A stretch of DNA of 64,000 nt from Brassica napus (taxonomy: Eukaryota; Streptophyta; Magnoliopsida; Brassicales; Brassicaceae), in assembly GCF_020379485.1 (NCBI RefSeq), contig NC_063445.1, positions 50,307,422-50,371,421 on the forward strand, read 5' to 3'. Made by a program: the position numbers and the translations under genes. Below are positions 13,219-24,834 of the stretch, piece after piece. Below the pieces are notes generated by a model that ran no database searches, was not told the origin of the DNA, and saw nothing but the letters and a program-made list of their open reading frames with translations. The stretch's first letter is position 1. Every line of letters begins with the position of its first letter.

Positions 13219-13459
13219 CTCTCTCCGGTTTTTTTAAACGTCGTTGTAATCTTTAAAATCTATTTCACTATAAATGTTGTTTTATATATTTAATGCATAT
13301 GTTTGATAGTTTTTTTCCACTTCTATACCTATCTTTCAGTTTATTAATTAGCAAAAATCAAGTAAAATAGTGTATTAATTAGGTGTATAGTAAAAATTTA
13401 ATAATTTTTTAATATGCATGAAACAACTTTAAACGACATATAAAATAAAACGGAGGGAG
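13219..13459. mobile_element. Stowaway (Tc1/mariner) MITE, 241 bp
   Basis: The ends are CTCTCTCCGGTTTT at the left and AAAACGGAGGGAG at the right, close to the CTCCCTCCGTTT Stowaway terminus, and both are flanked by the expected TA dinucleotide (13217–13218 and 13460–13461). Unit B near 45960 has the flanking sequence (ttggtgcac … tactatcatt … aaagcatttttattac) without the insert, which confirms it as an insertion specific to unit A. Confidence 0.8.
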
Positions 13460-13854
13460 TATCATTGATGCTTTTAACTCTTAAGGCCTTAAAGCATTTT
13501 TATTACACCACTTAAGAAAATTTCTATTTGCTTAATTGGCGACAACTGAACTACTTGACATCTTATTAAATGTCCATAATTATTATATTTGTATTTAAGT
13601 TGTTGTCATTAGCTAGCTACCTGAATTCCTATAATAGACGGCTGTAAAATTTTCTATGTAATATTTTTCATTGTTTGTAACAGCATAACTAATCGTACAT
13701 TAAAAAAATTGTTGTCATTAATTAGCTAGCTATATGTCAAACTTTATTAGGGTTTTTGATTGATAATAATACTTTTCCTTAAACTAATAATATTTTATAC
13801 GGTTATTCACAATCAAAAAATATTTAATACGGTTATATATGGAAACTTGAAATG

Positions 13855-13862
13855 TATAAATA
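13855..13862 (+). promoter_or_regulatory. TATA box of the dead CYP79C copy
   Basis: TATAAATA lies 117 bases before the ATG at 13979. The same box and surrounding bases are conserved in front of the intact copy at 46351. Confidence 0.6.
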
Positions 13863-14603
13863 GATAGTAAGGCAAACACGTATTACTCAACTTGTAGTAA
13901 GATTCATCCACTACTAGCTCAAAAGTAAAACCTCTTTTCACTTCCCAATAAAAAATCCAATACAAAAAAATTATAGCCATGAGCATGGGTATCATGAATC
14001 CATCTAGTTTCACACTTGTTATATTTTCCTTTACGTTGGTCTTGGACTCTTGGCTCTCGCTATGCTTTCCTTAAGATCCAAGAAACCAAAAGGCCAGCTT
14101 CCTCCGGAGCCACGGGGATGGCCGTTCATAGGGAACTTGTTCCATATGCTCATGAACCGGCCGGCTCACGTGTGGATCCACCGGTCCATGGAGGACATGC
14201 AAACGAAGATAGGTTGCTTCCGCTTCGCCCGCGTCCACGTTATCACCGTAACCTCAAGCGAGATCGCCCGAGAAGTGCTTAGAGAAAAAGACGAGGCTCT
14301 TGCAGATAGATCAGAGTCGTACTCGAGAAATCTCATTAGTCATGGCTACAAAGAAGTTATTTTCTCTTCCTACGGAGAGAGTTGGAAGCTGATGAAGAAA
14401 ATGATGATCACAAAACTAATGTCTCCGACAATGTTGAGTAAAACCCTCGACGATAGAACACTAGAAGCGGATAATATCGTCACGTATGTTTTCAATCTAT
14501 CCCTATCAGGGTCCATAAACGAAGTCGGTTAACGTGAGAGATGTTGCCTTAACGTATTGCCATGCCGTGATGATAAGGATGATGTTTGGCCAGAGGCATT
14601 TTG

Positions 14604-15030
14604 TGTAAGATCATTTGGTGGGGTCACATATGTTAAAGGAATAAATATGATAGAGCCCCTAATCAATTAGCCTATTTAAGTGGTCACTATTGTGAATAAG
14701 GTAAAGGCTTGGGCATAAGTGTTATGAAATATTTATATGTGGATACCTTAAGTAATTTCTAGTTTAACGAAGGGCTGAACTAGAAATTAATTCTCTATAT
14801 ATAAATAGGGTTATGGTCCGTAAGGCAACCCTAACCGAAAATACAGATTCTCTCTATATCCCATCAATAGAGAACTCAAGTCACATAGGGTTTGCTTTGG
14901 AAGATCTATTCCCTAATTTCAGATCCTAAAAGCAATGGATATAGGTACGTTTCCGCTTAAGTCTATTCAATCAGAGAATCATATGGTTAAAGGATTCATA
15001 TTGATGAATCACAAAAGAATTAATTTAACA
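14604..15030. mobile_element. Solo LTR (427 bp) in exon 1 of CYP79C copy A
   Basis: It begins TGTAAGATC and ends TTTAACA (TG…CA), flanked by the 5-bp duplication TTTTG at 14599–14603 and 15031–15035. An internal TATA-like box (ctatatataaataggg, about 14797) fits an LTR promoter. The intact gene has cattttgatgtag uninterrupted at the same place. No internal retroelement sequence remains, so this is a solo LTR left by recombination between two LTRs. The family is not identified. Confidence 0.85.
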
Positions 15031-15341
15031 TTTTGATGTAGCCGCTGAGGATGGAGGTCTTGGGCCGAAAGAGAAAGAGCATATGGACGCAATTTACCGA
15101 GCTATAGATTGTTTTTTCAGCTTTAATGTGGCGAATTACATCCCTTTTCTTAGAAGATGGAACATCGACAAAGAGGAGGCGCATGTTAGAGAAGCGGTTG
15201 ACATACTCAATCGATGCAACGACCCGATCATCCACGAGAGAATGCATTTGTGGAGGAAGAAAGGCGGGAAAGAGACAGAAGAAGATTGACTCGATATTCT
15301 TATCACCCTTAAAGATGACCAAGGAATGTCTTTGTTCACAT

Positions 15342-15733
15342 GGTGTGGGAATTTCTACGTAACGGGAATGAGCGTGTAAGCTCAGGATCCCTTACTTTTA
15401 CAAATGTTAAATCACCCCTTGTGGCGGAGGGGTTGGCTTTGTTATCAGCAATGGAAGACGCAGTATCGTGGGATTTCAGACAAATCTCATTCGAGTCAGA
15501 TTCAAGCAGGTTGATGAAGGCAGTTAAAGAAGGCTCAAATGTTTCAGATTTGCACGGAATCCTCTGTGATATTTATGCTTTATGTATGGCTTTTGATGTT
15601 GTTTCTTTTTATTGGGTCAGTAGAAACTCTGTTTCTCATGTGGATGGAATAACCAAATATGTGCTTAAGAACCTTGTATTGAACCTAGTTTAATTTTTAA
15701 TGGAAAGTAGTTGTGAACAAAAAAAAAAAAAAA
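15342..15733 (+). mobile_element. 5'-truncated LINE insertion (RNase H end, poly(A), 18-bp TSD)
   Basis: The insert encodes the RNase H-like tail of a plant LINE (LVAEGLALLSAMEDAVSW, FESDSSRLMKAV, SRNSVSHVDGI), then a stop, a short 3' UTR and a 15-A tail. It is flanked by an 18-base duplication, GAATGTCTTTGTTCACAT at 15324–15341 and the same with one change at 15734–15751, which is coding sequence of CYP79C exon 1. The uninterrupted sequence is present in the intact copy at 47368. This is a textbook target-primed insertion. Confidence 0.9.
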
Positions 15734-15987
15734 GAATGTCTTTGATCACATTTAATGAGATTAGGGCTCAATGGAAGGTAATTGACGTTCACACCATCAA
15801 ATTCTGACAAAATATTAATTAGGGTTTAATGTTTTATGCATATATATCTTCAAATATGTAGGATATCAATGTTGCATCGATTGATAATACAATGAACAAC
15901 GTGGAGTGGACGATAGCGGAGATGTTGAATAATCCTGAGATTCTGGAGAAAGCCACTAATGAATTGGACATGGTAGTTGGTAAAGAC

Positions 15988-16023
15988 AGACTTGTGCAAA
16001 GACTTGTGCAAAGACTTGTGCAA
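15988..16023 (+). repeat. Triplicated 12-bp unit inside CYP79C copy A exon 2
   Basis: The unit AGACTTGTGCAA occurs three times in a row where the intact gene has it once. The expansion is in frame (adds eight residues, RLVQ twice) and lies just before the ESDIP segment. Confidence 0.9.
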
Positions 16024-17094
16024 GAATCAGACATTCCACAACTCAACTACATCAAAGCTTGTAGTTGAGAATCTTTCCGGCTTCATCCAGCTAATGCCTT
16101 CATGCCTCCTCATGTAGCCCGACAAGATACCACTCTCGCTGGTTATTTCATTCCCAAAGGTAAAGTCACTCATTTTTATTATATATACGATCATGTCTAC
16201 GATGATGAGTTTGCATCTGCTTTAGTCTCAAGATTTATCAACTATATTATAGATATTTTTAAAAAGAAGTCAAGATTTATCAACTATATTATAGATATTT
16301 TTAAATAGAAGGTAGCACTATATCAGTATATATAATAGACCCAGGGCCGGCTTACAATGGAGACAAACGGTGCGACCGCCCCGGACTCAAGCCCGTGTCT
16401 CCACTTATAATAATAATTAAGGGGCTAATTTTATATAAATCTATTATCTTATTTATAAAAAAAATATAAATAAAACTGAAAAAGATCCAAAATTATTTTC
16501 TATGTATATAGTTTTATTTTCATTACAAAATATATAAAATATTACTGATTAAATTTTAAAATTATTTTAAACATTATTAGCATATAAATTTTAAAGAGTA
16601 AAAAAAAAAAAATTTGTCCTAGAACGCCCCCGAAGACGATCTATTTTGAGATCTAGCTTGTAGCATTCATGAACGATACAAACTAAATATACTTGACAGA
16701 TCAATAGGATTACAAATATTTATTGACAGTTAGAAACCAATATATGATAAGCATATTTTATTTATATTTCCAAATTATAATGAATCAATCAGTCACTATT
16801 TGATTGAACCAATGAATATCTAACGTAATCTTGTATGACATACAGTAAGCAAGAAATGACGTAAGGCATGTGCATGGACAATTATCTAGTGTGAAAAGGA
16901 AACCATTTAAAAATGCAGTTTGACATCTTCCTGCTATGTTCATGTTCTTTTAAGCGAATATTTATTTGGAAGGCACCACTCATTTACATAATAAGATGAG
17001 AAAAAGAGTAGTATAATCGTTTCGTTTTTCAATTAAGACAAAATTGACGACGAATATAGTGGCTCTCTTTACGGTTATCTCGGTATTAAATTAC

Positions 17095-18510
17095 TATAAC
17101 TATTTTTTAAAAATAATAATAATATTAAAACTATAAATTTTAATAACAATATTAAAACTATAAATTTTAATAATATTAAAACTATAAATTTTAATAATAT
17201 ATATACCTTATAATATATATACATTTTAAATGTAATTTTTAAAATTAACATTAAAATATTATAAAGTTAAGAATTGACTTTATTAAAAATAAAAATAATT
17301 TATTTATGTTTATATAATTTTATAATAATTACTAAATTTATAATATTAAAGAGACCACATATTTGTTGATTAATTTTAAAATTTGATTTATCATATTTGA
17401 CATGACTTAACTTAAGACTAATTTTTACTAGTTCATTAAATTTATTAATTTATAGAATATAATTTTTACGGCATAGTATATTCTACATAATTTAGGGTCT
17501 GAATGAAAAAAACGGATCAAACGTTGCGGATCAAGCGTTTCGAGCGAAACAAGAGTGGATCAAGCAGTTTAAGCGTGGATATAGTGGATCTAACGGTTCA
17601 AAACATATGTTTGAATGGAAAAGTGGATAAAAAGTGGTCCAAAGTATTCTGATAATTTAAATTAATCTTTTATAATACTATTTATTTTCATAACTAAAAA
17701 TTTTTATTTTAAAAATACTTTATAATTGAAAATATAAAATTTTATTTAAAATAAAATAAAAAAATTTAATCATATATATTATTATTTTGAGTTTTAAAAT
17801 TAAATATGTATTTGACTGCGGATATTTTAAAAATAATTTTGCTTTGATAAAAAACGGAGTAAAATAAATTTAAAATTACTTTTAAAAAAAATAAACTATT
17901 ATTTAATTTATAATTATTATTTTTGTCGTATTTATAATTAAAATTAATTATTTAAAATAGTTGTTTTGAATTCATTAAATATTATAAATAAATCAGATAT
18001 ATTTTCATAACTAATTCAAACAAACTACTTTAGAAAAGGAAGATTTTATATTGATTTTAAAATTTAATCAATTAGTTGTCTTCACAAATATTAAATTGTA
18101 TTGAAATATGAAAATTATTTATAATATATAGTTCAGTTAAAGATTAATTGGAAAAAAAAATTAATTTACATCAAAATTAATTGAATTATTTAGTTCAAAA
18201 AAATTATTAGATAATTATTTTATTTAACAGTTATTCTTAAAACATAAAAGTCAACAATTGCAATATATGAAAAAAATGAAATTCAATAATAAAAATGAAT
18301 GAAACGCCAAAACTACTCCACAATTGCAATGTGATTACTGTACATGACAGTTCTTTGATTTTACTCACAAATCTTGACCGCATGCAGTCTAAATATATAA
18401 TACTAATATATAAGACATATCATATTTTAGTTTGCAAAAATTCTTGAATGGAAAAACAGATGGTGGTTCCTACACCTAAGTGTGTCATCCACTTCTTTTT
18501 TTTTTGCTCC
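17095..18510. other. ~1.4-kb AT-rich insertion in intron 2 of copy A, unidentified
   Basis: Flanks align to intron 2 of the intact copy (left to 49711, right from about 49775), but this block has no counterpart there. It begins with a minisatellite of three near-identical 24-bp units (17121–17197, aatattaaaactataaattt…) and contains a terminus-like GGGTCTGAATG at about 17496 with GGATCAA repeats. No matching right terminus or coding sequence was found. Confidence 0.55.
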
Positions 18511-19268
18511 CCAATCAAAACCTTAGTCAAACATTATATGACATCTCATTGCCACAATAGGTGGTCATGTTCGTGTGAGTCGTCACTACAAGAAAACAGG
18601 GAGATTCTGATGGCCGAAATCGTCAGAAATTCGTCGGAATAGACCGATTCCGACGAATTTCTGACGAATCTGTCCGTCGGTATCGTTTTGTCGGAAAAAA
18701 AAAATTCATCGGAATTTCGTCAGAACTTCCGACGACTTTCTGACGAATACCGAGAAACGTCATTCTGACGAACTTCCGACGATATTACGATGCGGACACA
18801 CGAGACCAGAGTTCATCGGAAAAATTATTTACCGACAGAGAACGTTCCTCAGACAATTCCGACGTAGTGGATTTCTCGGTGTATTCCGACGGACATTGGT
18901 CGTCGAAATTTACCGACGGACATTAGTCGTCGGAATATACCGACGGATATTTGTTCGTCGGTATATTCCGACTGAAGTTGGTTCGTCGGTAAATTCCGAC
19001 GGATATTGGTCCGTCGGTATATTCCGACGCCAAGAGTTCGTCGAAATATACCAATTTTAAAAACGAATTAATTTTGCATTTTTATATATGTTTTTATATT
19101 AAAAATTAATTAATAAATTAAAAAAATCAGAAATTTAAAACTAATAATATTATATAATTTAAATTCATACAAACCGAAATAGAAAAAAAACATTCAGAAA
19201 GTTTAAAATTCATACAAACAGAAATAGAATAAAAAAACATTCAGAAAGTTTTAAAAACCCGAAAAAAC

Positions 19269-20722
19269 CTAAGATGAACTCGAAGAAATCAAACGATCTA
19301 GCTTCTGCATTATCTCGGTGTTGAACTGCTTCTGGGATGCCAACTCAGCAAGGATAGTGGCATTCTCCGAACGGATAGTGACATTCTCAGAAAGGATAGT
19401 GGTGTTCTGCTCCTCCAATGCCCCAATCCGTTCATCTTTGTCATGTAGCTCCTCGAGAATCAAGGGATCGGCATACGGAGCTTGCGAAGAAGATGTCGGA
19501 TACGAAGAAGCACGGCGGGCCAACCCAACTAAACGGCCTCCTTTCTTTTTAGGAACCGCCTACAAAAATATTTAAAGTTAGTAAATAGGGACAAGTTAGT
19601 AATCGACATTATAAAAAAAATATATTAATAAAAAAAATTACCTTTTCAACCATCTCATTTATTTGCAATAGAGACAAGTTGGTTGAAGCTCTCGTAGAAT
19701 CGCCGTCATCAGAGAGAGGCTGAGATTGAGATACTATTTCAGCTTCCACCAAATCAACGACACCTTTGATCACGGGGTCCTGAATTTGACCCGTCGTCTT
19801 GTTAGTGTGAGTCACCTTAATGAGTTGGAGACGATCAACGGGATTACCGTCATTTGCTTCGATCTAAAAAAACCGTCATTATTAGCCAAGGAATATATAA
19901 AATATTTATTTAAAAAAATATAAAGATAAATAATAATAAAAAACTTACAAGTTCATCCTCTTTAGTAGACATAGAGCAAGCGCCGAGGTTGTGCACATAC
20001 ATACCTTTCCCGCCACGATCGCTCTTCCGGTTCTTGGAGTTCCTAGAAGACGTCTCTGCAGTTTCTTCCTTCTCCCAATGAGCTATTAACTGCTCCCACA
20101 CCGTCCCGTTGATGAACCGTGGCCTCTTGTTCTTCTGCCAAACTGTCTTCCACGCGTTTATCTGCTTCGTATAAGAGTCCATGGCCTTTTCGTTGAATTT
20201 CTTACGGACTGTTTCCGTAAGATCGGAGTGCCAGTTGAACTTTTGCTACAAAACAAACAAAATTTAATAAGTAAATATATTTAAAAAAATGTAAAAACTT
20301 TAAAAAAATGAAGAGTTACTATACCGCAAACTGACGAAATCACAACTCTCGTTCGTCGGAAGGGATCACACTCCACTTTGTATATCCAAAACGGAGCATG
20401 AAGTACATCATCTGGTTGATGCTCCGGCTAATGCCATTTTTCGACTTGGTGAACCTTTAAAAAAAATACAAGTTAGCAAGTTAATTAAAGGAAAAAAATA
20501 TAATGGTACAAATAAAAAAAATACTAATCAAGTGCTATGGCCTCGTCGTGGGTTGGGTTGGAGAACCGGGAGATGCTCTCGACCTGGTTGTTGAACCAAT
20601 AGATGAACTGGCATGACCCCCGGATCCTGTTGAGCAGCAGCGCGAGGGACAGCGGGAGCTGGAGCGGGAATATATGCGGGAACCGAGTCATGAGACGATC
20701 CCGATGCACGGAAACTGCTCAC
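19269..20722 (-). CDS. TNPA-like / Transposase_24 (Ptta/En/Spm) gene of the CACTA element
   Basis: The minus strand carries five exon-like blocks with matching splice signals for the last four. Exon 1 (20722–20530) reads [10 protein letters not shown] and then a Pro/Ala-rich region with [15 protein letters not shown]. Exon 2 (about 20456–20325) gives [20 protein letters not shown]. Exon 3 (about 20245–19950) gives [21 protein letters not shown] and [15 protein letters not shown]. Exon 4 runs about 19865–19642. Exon 5 (about 19560–19269) gives [18 protein letters not shown], then a heptad-rich coiled coil with repeated SENxTI, ending SSSS and stop. This is the plant Transposase_24 family, which binds subterminal repeats with TNPD. 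The donor after exon 1 reads CACTTG|AT instead of GT, so splicing may be damaged. Exon edges are my reading. Confidence 0.7.
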
Positions 20723-22228
20723 CGAACTACGTCGAAGACGGGCTGCGGGGCGGGGCTCATCCTCGGCCCTAAAAAAAAATTTAATACATCAAAAATATTT
20801 TCATCTCATTTCTATTTTTAATGTTTTCATTTATATATTTACAAAAGGTTTTATAAACGTTTTAAAAAAAAACTATTAAACCTTTTATTATATATGTGTA
20901 CACAATTATAAAATATTTTATAAATGAAGAAAAATGTTGTTAAATATTTATAAATTTTTTAAAGAACGTTTTATTATACATAGTTTAGTGGAAACTCAAA
21001 AAAAATTATAAAAAATTTTAAATTTTTTATTATACATGATTTATATATATATATATGTATACAAAATTATAAAAAATTTATAAATATAGAAAAATGTTGT
21101 TAAATATTTTTTAAAAATTTTAAAAACGTTTTATTATATATATTTCATTACTGAAAACTTGAAAAACGTTTTTAAAAATCAAAAAAACGTTTTAAAAAAT
21201 CAAAAAACGTTTTTAAAAATCAAAAAACGTTTTTAAAAATCAAAAAATGTTCCAAAAAAAACTAAAACAACAATCCAAACAACAATCCTAACTTATATAT
21301 CCTAAACTATCAATCAAACAACCTAAAATCCGAGATCTAACTTCCAAAACACTAAACAATTGAGATTAACGAAGGTTTGGGATGATTCTTACATGATTTA
21401 GGGTTTGGGGAAGAGATATGAGGGTGAGAAGAGGATTCGCCGGTGAAGGGAGGTGGATAATGGCCGGAATCGCCGGTGTAAAGGGAGGAATCGCCGTGAG
21501 AGAGAGGATTTTAGAGAGAGAGAGGCGGAAATAACGAAGAAGGAAGAAGAAGGGTTATTTTATCTGAAGATTCCGACGGACACGGGTTCGTCGGTATTCC
21601 GTCGGTATAATTAAAATATACCAAATGCCGATTCGCGAAAATTTTCAAGCGGTTTGGTTCTCCCGGACAAATTGAATTTCCGACGGAATGTGTCCGTCAG
21701 TATATTCCGACGGACTGTGTCCGTCAGTATATTCCAACGGGATTCCGACGACTTAGTGTTTAGGGTGTTGATTTCAAGTTTCTAAATGCAAAATCCAAAT
21801 CTTTGATAATATATATAGTATTTGCATAAAGATTTAACAATAAAAATGTTTTATAACACGATTTTACACAACAACATTTTTTGTAGTGTAAGCTTATATG
21901 AATATGATTGTATAAGTATATGAATGTAAAGATGAGATGTTGTGAAAACAATGATATGAATAAATAAATATTTTAATGAGTTGTTATATTTGAACGGTTG
22001 CGATCTAATACTGTACTAAACACTTATTATGTGTTATTTTCATAGTTTTGGCATCTAAATTTATAGATTTTTATGATTGAAATTTTTTAAAAACACATGT
22101 TGTCGGTATATTCCGACGAATTACCGACGACCTTTCCAAATTTCAATGAAACTCAATGTCGTCGCTATGTCGTCGGTATATTGCGAGGGATTTCCGACGG
22201 ACCAATAAAAAAAAAAAAAAAAAAAAAA

Positions 22229-23268
22229 CTAATCAGAATCTTCTGAATCTTCATCAAACTCCCCAACCTCGGCTTCTGGCTCCGAATGTACAACAGCATC
22301 ATGTCCAAACACAGTCAAATTCTCAACGAGTTGAACATTTTCCAAATCTTCAACTGCCTGGGCGTTGCTGGTAGACTCTGGTTGCAATGGTTCATCATCA
22401 TCAGAAGTTCCATCCACTCGTCCTCTTGGGTTGATTTGCGTTACAGTAACCCATGAATCATCTCTGTACGTCACCCGAGGGTAACTGATGTAGCACACCT
22501 ATACATATCAATTATACAAAGTATTAGTAAAATATATAACATTAATTAATTATATTGGTAAAAAATTATGAATAGATTGACATACATCTATCACTTCATA
22601 CGGTAGTTGAAGACCGGCAACAAGTTTCTGAACCTCGTAGTATGAACCCGGTGCAAGGTTATCCTCAGGTAGAATACCTTTGACAAAATCAGTAATCGCA
22701 TCCATACATTCTTCAGCCAAATTATAGTCTTTCTTAATACCCATTAATCTAGTTGCAGATGATAAGACTGAATGACCATCTCTACAATTTTGATACAAAG
22801 GTTGTTTTTCTGCATCCATCTGTCAAAAAATCTCCTAGATTCGGGATTTGGTTCTTCCCCTCTATAATGATCATGTACCATCTGCTCAGTACCTACACCA
22901 TAATCTATATCCGTTCTAGATTCTTCTAACCTAATATCAGGCTGAAGTTCACTAACAGGTTGAGGTTCGCTAGTACTACCATATTCATAACCAGTTTCCC
23001 CATGAAGGTACCAAACTTTATAATTACGTGAAAACCCTTTCATATACAAATGAGTCCAAACATCAAATTATTTTATAACCTTATTATTATTGCAAGTAGA
23101 GCAGGGACATCTTAACATACCACTTTTTGCATCTGGTTCCTGTTGAACAAGCCTCATAAAATCTCCAATCCCTTGAACGTATTCTTCCGTAAGCAAATAG
23201 GTGTTCGGATCCAAATGAGGTTTATCCATCCACGAACGATAATAAACTTCTGAAGACATGATTTTCAC
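22229..23268 (-). pseudogene. TNPD/Tnp2 transposase gene with catalytic core deleted
   Basis: The N-terminal Transpos_assoc domain is clear from 23259 (MSSEVYYRSWMDKPHLDPNT … GDFMRLVQQ … LRCPCSTCNN, then KGFSRNYKVWYLHGE at 23049). An acidic linker and an early Tnp2 segment follow (ATRLMGIKKDYNLAEECMDAITDF, 22760–22550), and then the C-terminal DUF4216-type end (CYISYPRVTYRDDSWVTVTQ … RGRVDGTSDD, 22498–22229). The large central part carrying the DDE catalytic residues is missing, so one internal deletion joins the N-terminal third to the tail. The element cannot mobilise itself. Confidence 0.85.
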
Positions 23269-24103
23269 GGAATTATTATGACTAAAGAGAATGAAGAGAG
23301 AATGAAGTGTGAATGAGTTGAATGAGGAGGGGTTGTATTTATAGGAAATTGCTTACGGCCCTCCGACGACTTTCCGACGAAATTCCGACGGATGTAAAGC
23401 AGTCCGTCGGAATTCCGTCGGTATTGTTGGTTCGTCGGAAATTCGTCGGAAAATTCCGACGGAATTCCGACGACTGTACTGTCAATCGGAATGTCGTCAG
23501 AAATTCGTCAGAATATACCGACGAACTTCCGACGACTACAACGGTTACATTTTTATCGGAATGTCGTCGAAAAGTCGTCGGAAAATTCTGACGACCCTTG
23601 TTTCGTCGGAATATTTCCGACGGAATTCCGACGACTTCAAATTTTTGGATTTCGTCGGAAATTGGTCGGTAATCCGTCACAAACGTCCGACGACATTGAT
23701 GTTCGTCGGAACCTCCGTCGGAATTCGGCGTGTTTTCTTGTAGTGCGTCTAGGGCTTGGTGTCAATCCTAAAATATGGGCTGAGCCTAAGATGTTTAAGC
23801 CAGAGCGCCTCTTCGCTGGCCATGTTGGAAACTCAACAGACGTGACTTTGATGGAGCCTGAAATGCGGTTCGTCATATTCAGCACTGGTCTGCGTGGCTG
23901 TGCAGGTACTAAATTTGGGACATCTATGACCATAATGTTGCTAGGCAGGCTTCTCCAAGGGTTCGAATGGACCCTCCCTAACATATCATACAAGTCAAGT
24001 TGAACTTGTTCCAAAGGACAGTAACTTGTTCATGGGCAAACCTCTATTCGCATGTGCGAAACCAAGATTGGCTCCGACTTTATATCCAAAAATTCAGATC
24101 TAA

Positions 24104-24834
24104 AATTCAGAGAACTTATTTGCTGAAAAAGTTTAATCAAGATCAGTAATATTTAAAATAAGGATTAGTTTACCACTAAAATCATATATCATACTATTTA
24201 TGATGTGCTTTCTGTTACTTGTTTAATCCAATATTTTGCACTAATAACTAATTCATCGTCATTCCTTAAATTTAACACCATTTATAAAGAATTTTTTTTT
24301 TTCTTAATGTTCTTTCCCATTCTTTTAAATTTAAGGAATCATAGAGTAAAATTATTTCTTATTAAATCCGGGAAAGAACAACTATTCCTATTATTTTGTC
24401 CATCTTCGTTCATTCCTCTTTGTTCCTATCATTCTTTTTATCGTCACCAGTTTAGAGCTTTTTATCGTTCAATTTAGCAGCAGACATATAAACATATTTT
24501 TTGTTGCTTATTATTATGGATGCGCTTTGTCTGAGTAACCAAAATATTATGCGTCTGTAATACAATGAAACTCCAATGAAGTTGACCATTAAAAACAAAC
24601 ACAGAGAAGCAAATGAGCCCGTAATATGCAGGACAGAGTAAAGACTTCTGTAGATTTTTTTATAATGAAGATTTGACTGTAGTAGAATAACTGATGCATG
24701 ACGAATGGAATAATTATGTTGAACAAGTAAAATGACCATGAATTAAACATGGTGTGACAAAAAAAAGATTTGAACTATGATTTGGTTTTCCGAGAAAAAA
24801 AATTTGGAAGATGATCAAATAACTATTTAATAGA
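24104..24834. other. 3' flank of CYP79C copy A
   Basis: This is sequence shared with the 3' flank of the intact copy (for example cagcagacat…ttttttgttgct at 24478 versus 50350). Short open frames have no recognisable domains. Nothing else is supported. Confidence 0.55.

Larger units (their letters stand above)
18584..23745 (-). mobile_element. CACTA (En/Spm) element, 5162 bp, complete ends, 3-bp TSD
   Basis: The left end is CACTACAAGAAAACAG and the right end its inverse (GTTTTCTTGTAGTG), flanked by CGT at 18581–18583 and 23746–23748. Both subterminal regions are dense with the motif TTCCGACG/CGTCGGAA in both orientations, the presumed transposase binding sites. Coding relics lie on the minus strand: a TNPD-like gene missing its core (23268–22229) and a TNPA-like/Transposase_24 gene (20722–19269). 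The insertion sits inside the CYP79C exon 3 codons for S-R-L-G-L-G; the target in the intact copy is continuous at 49841. Confidence 0.95.
13979..24103 (+). pseudogene. CYP79C: CYP79C-type cytochrome P450 pseudogene (copy A), multiply interrupted
   Basis: This aligns along its length with the intact copy at 46477–50239: exon 1 (13979–15769 with insertions), exon 2 (about 15863–16160), intron 2, and exon 3 (18561–24103 split by a CACTA element). CYP79 enzymes N-hydroxylate amino acids to aldoximes at the ER. Defects: an 8-bp insertion near 14047; a 13-bp insertion near 14519; a 427-bp solo LTR at 14604; TGG-to-TGA at about 15287–15289; a LINE fragment at 15342; a 12-bp unit triplicated in frame at 15988; AGA-to-TGA near 16067; the 5.16-kb CACTA at 18584; and a frameshift near 23983. 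The heme loop survives as FSTGLRGCAG. It cannot make a full enzyme. Confidence 0.9.

Noticed and set aside
16334..16650. hAT-like terminus CAGGGCCGGC in intron 2 of copy A
   Set aside because: No inverted partner or 8-bp duplication could be found; the gccccc at 16627 does not pair with it.
19318..19575. Plus-strand open frame with repeated FSERIV motif
   Set aside because: Antisense of the TNPA-like coiled coil; the repeats reflect heptads on the minus strand.
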